Source: Torreya grandis (taxonomy: Eukaryota > Streptophyta > Pinopsida > Cupressales > Taxaceae). Taken from it: a DNA stretch of 64,000 bases. The DNA lies in NCBI GenBank assembly GCA_037957365.1, contig JARHVA010001924.1, positions 1,116,001-1,180,000 on the forward strand. Direction: 5' to 3'. A program made the translations under genes and the position numbers. The notes under the pieces are model-generated. The model was not told the origin of the DNA, did not search any database, and saw nothing but the letters and a program-made list of their open reading frames with translations. This document shows, piece after piece, positions 56,061 through 64,000 of the stretch. The stretch's first letter is position 1; each line of letters begins with the position of its first letter.

Positions 56061-57800
56061 ATGGTAGTTTTGGTTTTAGGGTGCAGTAATATCTTGCTTA
56101 GGTCTTTTTTGTTGATGAGCTATGATCTCAAAGTGAGAAATAATAAAATTGATTGTTTCCCTTATCGAATGTCAATGCAGTTATGGTGTAATCATGGGCT
56201 TTCAATATACATGCATAGATTATCTTGAAGTGCTTATTATTGATTTATCATAGCATTCTTCTCCCCCACATGAAGTGTCACTTGTCCCTAAGTGACATGG
56301 TACATGTAGGATGCAAAGAGATATGACGGGGTCATTATGAGGATGTGAGTGGCATAGCTCATGACAAGACTCGATGAATAATTTTTTAATGATTAGATAT
56401 GTTTTTTTAATATAATATATGCTATATTAAAAAATAAAGTGCTTTTCTATGACTAAAATATACACTATACCTTTTTAACCATTTTTTCCTAAAGTTGCAG
56501 CATAGGAAATATGCATGTGAATGTTTGTCAAAATGGAAGTTTAGCTTGTTGTTTCCTCATGAAATTATTACCTTGGTAATCATGATTTTGTTATATTATT
56601 ACCCTTGAGTAATTATATGATCATAGGATATTGCCCTTCAATTATGCCCTCAGCAACCTACATGTAATCATGATGACCTGCAAAGGACTGGAGCAGTGGT
56701 CTTGTAGTGGTATGAGAGACTATTTCCATCCTTCCATAATGTGGTTGCTATAGATCTTTATTTGTTATCCAATTCAAATTCTTTATGATCATGGAGGAGA
56801 GTGGGTGATGTCATTTGCTACTTTTGATCTCCTCTACATGAGCCTATTGATGGCTTGTTTCTCTTCTATCTTACTCCCAGTGAATGATGATGTTTGCTGA
56901 TGGAATTTTAGTGAACTTTTAATTTGGAAATCAACTAGTTTATAAAACTTGGGATCTATGCTTAAAAAAAATATCTTATATCTCTCCTATTTAAATAGTG
57001 AAATTATTTTCCATGAAGTGACCAAAAGTGTAGAATGGTTCTTTTGTGTCCCTAGAGCCAAAAATTATGGTCTATAACACTTCAAATGGAGATTGGAAGT
57101 ATATGTCTTTGTTGTAGCACTTACTTTGTTAATCATGGGTATTGTCATTCCTTAGCAATATTTGAATTTTCTACTCTAATCTTCCTTCATTTCTCCTCTA
57201 ACTTATCTGGTGTCTTCCATGAATTTCTCAATATCCCATAGCCAAAGCCATAGCTCATAGTTTGTTAGGAATTAACTTGTAGATATTAGAGAGGTGTATA
57301 TAGGGGTTAGGATGTACCTACAGCAACTATAGTTTGACCCCGTAGCTACTGGAGGAATTTTTTCATTAACAAAGGTGCCTATCGTATCTATGAAGATGCC
57401 CTTAGCAAATTTGGGGGTATCTACAACCCCCTTTTTCCAAATTTATTTCTTACTTGTAGCAACTACAAGTTGAACCCATAGCTACTAAAGATTGAGGCTG
57501 GAAACAACTAGAAGGAAATATGTGTTATAAGAAGATGAACAATTTTGTTCAAAATTTTTTTATGTTATCCATTTTTTATTTTTACCCTTAAATAGCTAAT
57601 AAATTGGTTTTCTATTTAGGTCTTTTTTTAGAGTTCTGGGCAGCCATCAAGCTTGTTTTCTCCCCAAAAATTGCCAACAACTCTCAAAAGGGTTTTCATT
57701 GTTGGATTTTTTTATTTATTCTAACTATTGCCTATAGTAGAATGTTTATTAGACATCCTTGCCATGTTAGTTGTGAGTTTGACTAGTCAAGGACTATGTG
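56061..57800. other. Spacer between integrase and the extra ORF of element G
   Basis: No open frame. On the minus strand, AGGGACAAGTGACACTTC then ATGTGGGGGAGAAG (56262-56300) resembles the conserved 'GGGACAA..GGGGG' junction seen after integrase in Athila/Tat-type elements. Near 57315 and 57460 there are two variants of an AGCAACTA[TC]A phrase. Confidence 0.45.
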
Positions 57801-59140
57801 AAGATCTCAGTCTTCATGTTAGAGGAGGGTTAGAATGTCCTCCTCTCCTTCATCTAATTATTGGTTGGTTCTCCCTATGACTAGTGAGACATCATGATGA
57901 TTCAACATATCATTGAATCTATTTTTTAATCACTTATGTACCTGCTTGGTAAATTCATCTTGAGTGAGTGGATTTTTATACAATTTTAGCCTATGGCCAT
58001 TAACTAGTAGATGAAATCTTATCAGATCAATAGTTCAGAGTTGCACTGCTCCATTGTCATGAACATGTTCAATCTCAAATACACCAAGACATCTAGTTTG
58101 GAGTTTGCCCTTGTGATCCTTGTATTTTGAATAAAAAAGAAGGGCCCAATCTCCTACATTAAATTACATGCTCTTAATATACCTATTATGCCATCCAATC
58201 TGTTACCATTGTACAAGTTTTATGTTTTATAGTGTATGTTGTATGTATTCATCTAAGGCATTTATTTGCATAAGTCTTTCTTTCTATGCTTCAGATATAT
58301 CCATCCTAAGTTCTAGTGTTGTCTGTAAGGTCTTGTGCTCAAATTCAATTGGTAACATAGGTTTCCTCCCATAGACCAAATCATATGGGGTGAAGCTTGT
58401 AGTGGTTTTCCATGTGATTATGTCATCCAAATAGCTTTAGGAAGTCTAACCTCCCAATCCTTATGGGATATACTAACGGTCTTGGTCAAAATATTTTCTA
58501 ACTCCCTGTTGGTGACTTCTACCTATCCATTAGACTATGGATGATATAGAATTGATTTTTTATGCCTAATCTCATATTTTTGGACTAGGGAAGTAATTAA
58601 ACTAGTAGTAAATTATGGTCCTTAATCAGTGACTATCTCTCTTGGCACACCATATATTGTGAATCTATTTTCATAAAGGAAAGCTGCCACCTTTTCATCC
58701 CTAGCATGTGTAAGAGCCTTTACTCCACCCTTTTAGTGACATAATTAGTACATACAATAATGTACTCTTTTTTATTTGATTTTGGATCAAAAAGTCCTAC
58801 AAAATCTAGGCCCCATTTTTCAAATTATTCAAACACCATTTGAATATGCAAAGGTATTTCATCCAAACATGTGGGTCTTCCCATACATTGACATTTGTCA
58901 CAATGATTTATATACCTTATTGCATATTTATAGATTGAGGGCCAATAATACCCTATATTCAATATTTTCACCATTGTACACTTGGCTACAAAGTTCCCTT
59001 CACAAGATTCATCATGGAAAGCTTTGAGGATGTCTGGAACTTCATATTCTCTTAGACATCTTCTGGTATTGGAGTTAGGCCTAGTATATAAAATAAATCT
59101 GAACAGCCAGAAATACCTACTATTTTTTTGAATCAAAGCT
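57800..59140 (-). pseudogene. Gypsy integrase, element G
   Basis: The zinc-binding region is at 58825-59136 (KILNIGYYWPSIYKYAIRYI, then CDKCQCMGRPT). The core has WGLDFVGLFDPKSNKK (first Asp), IYGVPREIVTD followed at once by a stop (second Asp), and VEVTNRELE (Glu). The C-terminal GDWALLFYSKYKDHKGKLQ, then VNGHRLKLYKNPLT, ends near 57800. All three catalytic residues survive but stops interrupt the frame. Confidence 0.8.
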
Positions 59141-59289
59141 CTTTTTTATTTAGGGAGGAAGTGTTATAGAAGTAGCCCTATTACAAAGTAGTTAGCAATA
59201 TTAGTATACTAAGGTGTGGTAAGGGTGAGGGAGAATAGGTGCTCATCTACAAATGAGTCATCCACTATGGTATCCTCTTGAGGGGATTA

Positions 59290-60530
59290 TAGTCATGATA
59301 GGAAGTTAGCCATGACATTATCCTTACTAGGCTTACCTACAATAGTTATATCAAATTCTTGTAATAAGAGCAGCCATCTTATCACTCTACCTAGGATAGC
59401 AGATTTGTTCACAAGGTACCTAATGGTTGCATGGTCTGTATGAATAAAGATTTGGTACCTTGTTAGGTAGTGATTGAACTTTTTGATAGCATAGACTACT
59501 GCCAAGAATTCTTTTTTAGTGACCATGTAATTTAATTATGTTTCCTGTAGGTTCTTATGAAATATATGGCATAGTTGAATGCTTCCTATTTTTGGCCTAG
59601 CATAGCTCCCAAAGTAGTATCTAAAGCATCTATGTAAATATGTAAGGGAAGCTTCCAATCAGGACCATGTAGAATTGGGGTGGTGGTCAATAATTTCTTC
59701 AATTATTTGAAGGTTGCATCACAAGTAGGAGTCCATATGAATTCAACATATTTAATCAAGAGAGTAAATAATAGTGCTACTACTTTGCTAAAATTATTGA
59801 TAAATCTTCAATAATAACTAGCATATCCTAGAAAACTCTTGACATCCTTCTATTTTTTAGGTACAAGTATATTTTTTATTTTAATATTTTTTTTAAAGTC
59901 AACATTGATTCCTTCAATAGATACATGGTGACCTAGGATAATGCCTTTTATCATTATCATGTAGCATTTCTTGTGGCTTAAGGAAAAATGGTTCTCCTGA
60001 TAATGTTGTAGTACTTTCTTCAAGTTATTCAGGCACTCATCAAATGTTTCTCCATAGACAGTGAAGTCATCCATGTAGATTTCTACACATTCATTACCCA
60101 GATTTGAAAAGATACTCAGGACAGTGCTCTAAAATATTGCAAGAATATTACACAACCCAAAATGTAATATAGTGTAAGCAGAAGTACCCCAAGGATAAGT
60201 GAATTTGGTATTCACATAATTCTTATGAGCTATTGTAATCTAGTTGCAACCACTAAATTCATTCAGAAAGGCAAAATATTTTTTTCTTGCTAGTGTATCT
60301 ATCACCTAATCAATGAATGGCAGAGGAAAATGATCTTTTCTAGTTGTTGTATTAAGTTCCCTATAATCTATGCAAACACATCACTCTCCATTTTTATTTG
60401 GTACAATTATCAATGTTGAAACCCATTCACTATTCAAGATGGGATATATAAAGCCAACAGTTAGGAGTTTCTACAGTTCCACTTTGACTATTTCTTTAAG
60501 AGTTGGATTCATCCTACATTGTGGTTGTCT
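59290..60530 (-). pseudogene. Gypsy RT and RNase H, element G
   Basis: The RT N-terminal blocks (about 60.5-60.1 kb) include SEWVSTLIIVPNKNG and VCIDYRELNTTT. The catalytic YMDDFTVYGETFDECL is at about 60.05 and SLSHKKCYMIMIKGIILGHH follows. RNase H at 59293-59526 reads KEFLAVVYAIKKFNHYLTRY, then GRVIRWLLLLQEFDITI. Stops and a frame change near 59850 break the chain. Confidence 0.8.
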
Positions 60531-61049
60531 AATTGGTAGATGTCATGTGTGCATGTTTCTAGGATAATTCTCTGCATATCCTCATAATCCCATGAAAAAT
60601 CACATTGTTTTGCATGTAATATATTTACCAGGATTTTTTCTTCATTTTGACTCCAACTTGCTATTAATAAACAATGTTTTTCTAAAGAAATTTCAATTTG
60701 CTTTTTGAGTGCTTTCATCATTTCTAAATTGTTAATAGATCTAGTTTGGTTGTAGCTATGAGGCAGAAACTGATGGAATGTTTCCTATACATATGGAGTA
60801 GATTTATCTTCTACCTAGAGGTTAGAAAATAGGCATTTTACATATTTTACATTGTTGGGATCTTCAAGATTAGTCTGGTAATTATTCTAGAGAACATTTG
60901 AGAGAATTATATCTTCCTCTTGATCATTCAAGGTGCATGCATGGTCTATGGTGAATACAAGAATCAAGGGAGTTTGGTTTGTCTCATCTTCATTAGCCTA
61001 TAATGTATGCTCCATTTCTAAGGATGGTTGTGTTGGAGGATAGAAGACT

Positions 61050-61400
61050 AGCTTCTTAGTGTGGTTGTCATTAAAAATCATCATGTTACCTGATCTGTAT
61101 GTAATGAAGGTATCTGCTATGATAATCCAAGGTCATCCTAAAATGAGAGGGTATCCACCCAAGTTAAACTTTAGTTACAACATAATAAAATCTACAATAT
61201 TCTCCCAAGAATTTGTAATAATGATAAGATCTTCAATGACTCCTCATCTTACTATAGACCTGTCAATCATTTGCAGTATTGTAGATGTGGGATAAATATT
61301 ATTTAGCTATAATTTTTTCATGGTTTCAATTATAATTACATTTATTGCAGCCCTAAGGTCTATCAATGTATTATATAGCTATTGGTCATAGATCTAGACT
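61050..61400 (-). pseudogene. Gypsy aspartic protease, element G
   Basis: The minus strand has a decayed protease: NTLIDLRAAINVIIETMKKL, where the usual D-L/S-G-A is D-L-R-A, followed by STILQMIDRSIVR, GVIEDLIIITNSWENIVDFI and a YPLILG block. The Gly-to-Arg change in the active-site triplet would inactivate it. Confidence 0.65.
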
Positions 61401-62229
61401 AGTACTACTGGGTATCTTGGATCTAAATATTTTTTTGGTAGGGTGTTTCTTAGCATAATATATGTTAGCTAGCTAATCACATGCACTGTATTGAGATCCT
61501 TCTTTTTCCTTCCAAGTTTGTGTATACATAGGTCTCTTACAACTTTGGAATATATGGGCACATCCTTGATGCCCTAAAAGAGAGGAATTTTAACACAAAG
61601 ATTCTTGAGTTGCATTATGAAGCCAAATTCAAGCTCAATTATGTGGTTCTAAAGGCTAAGATGTTCTGTAAATGGTGGGGCGACTTCATCAATGGATTTA
61701 TTTACTAGTTCAAAAAGTTCTTGTGGTGGTGAAGGTGGGTTAGCATGATCTTTTGGATATTACTAAGCTGACTCCATTATTATGGGTAGGGATGGGGGTG
61801 GTAGAACTCTTCCTGAATGTACATGAACTTCATTGATGTTCACCATATAGATTAGGTATTGAACAAGTTTAGTATTGAATGTCGATTGCACCAAATTATT
61901 TGTAAGATTTTATACAAGTTAGGTAGGGATCTGAGTAGGCTTGGGTATAGCTTGTGTATTGGGCATAAGATCATAAGGTTGTTATTTTGGAGGGAATCTT
62001 TCTTGATAGTTTTCCTAAGGTTGATTGGGTCTCCTGGGCTGTTACTAGTAGTTTGTGAGGGGTGGGCCTTGGGATGTTTTCCAATCTTGTATCCAAGGTG
62101 GAGATACATTTTTTGGAGGCTGCCAAGAGGTGGAGGGGTGGCTTGTCTGAGGTGGCTGCCAGTTAGGATTAGGAGGTGGGATGTTCATCTATGGACTAGT
62201 CTAATTGAGAGTAGTATTTGTAAATTATG

Positions 62230-63720
62230 AATTTAAAAAAGTAGAATTTGTAATAGGTGTATTTTATCCCATACCTGGATAAGATGGCCATTGAACCCAT
62301 GGCTTTATTTATGCAACATAAAAAAATTGGTCCCCATCTCCTCTTACAACATACAGCTCTACTATTTTTGGTTCTTCAACTATGATATTAACTACTTTGG
62401 CTCAAACCTCGTGACACCTACACTATATCTTCTTCTTCTTACAATCTAGACAATATATGGTCAAAGATTGATCCAAGGCTACTTAATTTTGCCTTATGTG
62501 CAGGCTATCCAGTTAGGTGGCCAAGTGACTAATGATATCCTATTTCATATCTTATAATAGGTTACTAAATTCAAATTTTGATAGGCCACTTATGACTGCT
62601 AGTGGAAACTTACTGCCCTGGACTTTGTTTACGTTAGATCTAGAATAATATTTGCTTAGATCTTTAATGTCTGTGAAATTAATTTGGAAGATATCTCTTC
62701 CACTCATTAGGTCCAAGGCTTTCAAACAATCTTCTCTAACTCTTTTTAGGAAGATGATTTTTAGAGGCTCTTTTCCTAGTACACGTTGTTTGAATTTATG
62801 TACACTAAACATGAATCATTTAACATAGTCTTCTAAAGATTCATCCCCTTCTTGAGTCATCCTAAAGATGTCATTTATTATATAATTTATTATTCATCCA
62901 TACTTATGATACTTAGCTAGAAACTTCTTTTTCATGTCTTCCTAATTATGGACTAAATTACTACCTAGTCTCATGAACTAACAAAGTGTTGAGTCTTTGA
63001 GGGTGGTAGGAAAAAGTTTCAATTTTTGTGTATCCTGCCTATATTCATAGCTTTTATAGAGGATATAAAATTCAAAAAAAATGTGTCCAAGACTTTTGAT
63101 AGCATACCTCTAAAATTGGGCAAGTTTGAGGGAAAGATATTTTTCATTTGTGTTATACACATTGCATTTGGAGTAGGAAATTCAAAAGTAACTATGTCTA
63201 GAGCTTTATTGTCTTCTACAAATTATCCTTCTCTATTCATGATGTCTTTTCTTGTGATATGGCTACCAAAGGTACTCAGGATCACATCCTAAAATTCTAT
63301 ATCAGTCCCTTGGTCAACATGATAGTAAACATTTATTTGTTGATCTATAGTCTTTTTACTAGATGAAAAGCTTGAAGACTCTCCTGAGCTTTCTTTGATT
63401 TTTTCAAGAAAACCTTGTTGGAATGTTATGTTAATGTTACTTTCTGGAGTGTTTGGTTCATGTAATTCTTCCCCTTCATTTCTTCTTACTAACTCAGTTA
63501 ATGATTCCTCCACTTCTATTTCCTTTTTCAAAACCAATAGTACTTTTTCTACAAGTTGTCTCTTTCAATTTGTAGTGTTCCCTTCTTCAAGAACCCTCTG
63601 GCTTATGGTATATCTTTTAGCAAGATTCTTAGTTGCTACAGATACTTGTGGTTCTTTCCTGATAAAAAATTGTGGCTTTTTTGGTAGGAATCTCCCTCAA
63701 GAATATTTTTCTCTCTAAAT
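62230..63720 (-). pseudogene. Gypsy gag, element G
   Basis: Open pieces 63289-63537 (acidic, Ser-rich: EEESLTELVRR-type, then ESSGESSSFSSSKK) and 62552-62812 (capsid end: RVREDCLKALDLMSGRDIFQ). Between them decayed capsid sequence is readable (VTFEFPTPNAMCITQMKNIF). Downstream, near 62.2-62.05, is a Pro/Trp-rich tail (NWQPPQTSHPSTSWQPPKN) typical of gag C-termini in this kind of element. No clear full zinc knuckle. Confidence 0.65.
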
Positions 63721-64000
63721 AAACATTGAACCACTCCTTTAGCTATCATGTCCCTTCCTGTACAGGGTTAATTTTTTTTTTGTGTTTCAAGGGTTGTTTC
63801 AAAATGAGTAGAAATAAAATGCGAAAAATAAAAAAATGAAGGAATACAGAAATCAAAACAATAAGAATTGAAATTTTATCTCTAAAAAGCAGTAAATTTA
63901 TCTAATAAAAGAAAGAAATTAAATTAGGAAAGTTACTCTAAAAATTAGGAAATAAAATCAGTAAAATTAATCTATAAAGTAGGAAATGAAAGTAGTAAAA
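63721..64000 (-). other. Leader of element G
   Basis: AT-rich, no frame. It contains homopolymer runs of T (about 63771-63780) and repeated AGGAAA/TAAAATTA-type words. The primer site and 5' LTR are not within the window. Confidence 0.4.

Larger units (their letters stand above)
53141..64000 (-). mobile_element. Element G: Athila/Tat-like Gypsy, runs off the right edge
   Basis: On the minus strand from the right edge: leader, gag (about 63.7-62.2 kb), protease (about 61.4-61.05), RT (60.5-59.83), RNase H (59.65-59.29), integrase (59.14-57.8), a spacer, and an extra decayed reading frame (56.06-53.16) before the presumed 3' LTR. The RT motif YMDDFTVYG and RNase H TKKEFLAVVYAIKKFNHYL resemble non-chromovirus plant Gypsy of the Athila/Tat side. 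All frames are broken. Its 5' LTR lies outside the window. Confidence 0.8.

Noticed and set aside
61859..62230. 123-codon plus-strand frame rich in Arg/Trp/Leu
   Set aside because: It is antisense to the Pro/Trp-rich gag tail of element G, which explains its composition.
1..64000. Host protein-coding genes
   Set aside because: Every frame with a recognisable motif belongs to a retrotransposon protein; no intron-exon structure or conserved plant gene was seen.

Overview
The window looks like intergenic DNA from a large-genome seed plant, possibly a gymnosperm. That assignment is inferred from the dense, nested, old LTR retrotransposons, the AT-rich decayed spacer and the plant-type Copia and Gypsy protein families. 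I found no host protein gene, tRNA, rRNA or CRISPR array.

Layout, left to right. 1-958 is anonymous. Element A (964-5423, minus strand, TSD AATAG) is a deleted Copia element. An ORF1-only LINE-type copy (5565-7724, 16-bp TSD) follows, then decayed Gypsy gag remnants (9.4-10.4 kb and 14.6-16.3 kb) and an AT-rich dispersed repeat (12.2-13.0 kb). Element B (17781-22447, minus, TSD GAAAT) is a second non-autonomous Copia element carrying one open gag-protease reading frame of 476 codons. A retroposon with a 17-bp TSD lies at 22893-24512. Element C (24976-30659, plus, TSD AAGAG) is the full-length but stop-riddled relative of A and B. Element D (32051-46734, minus) is a gag-only Copia whose left LTR is split by a 10.5-kb Gypsy element E (32262-42750, minus). 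A chromovirus-like Gypsy fragment F (about 49.6-51.95 kb, minus) and a large Athila/Tat-like Gypsy G (53.14 kb to beyond the right edge, minus) complete the window. G carries an extra long decayed reading frame downstream of integrase.

How they relate. A, B and C share LTR termini, the initiator-Met tRNA primer site, the polypurine tract and gag. A and B have lost integrase and most of reverse transcriptase, so they could only move with enzymes from a C-like relative. The most striking signal is a cluster of CpG-rich palindromes around GACGTC in the U3 end of all six LTRs. Five of the six have five sites spaced alternately about 20 and about 31 bp; the sixth has lost one site. Related clusters recur inside all three elements, between integrase and reverse transcriptase. 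D is a third gag-only Copia from a different family.

All calls come from reading the sequence, translating by eye and recognising motifs. No database search or alignment program was used.
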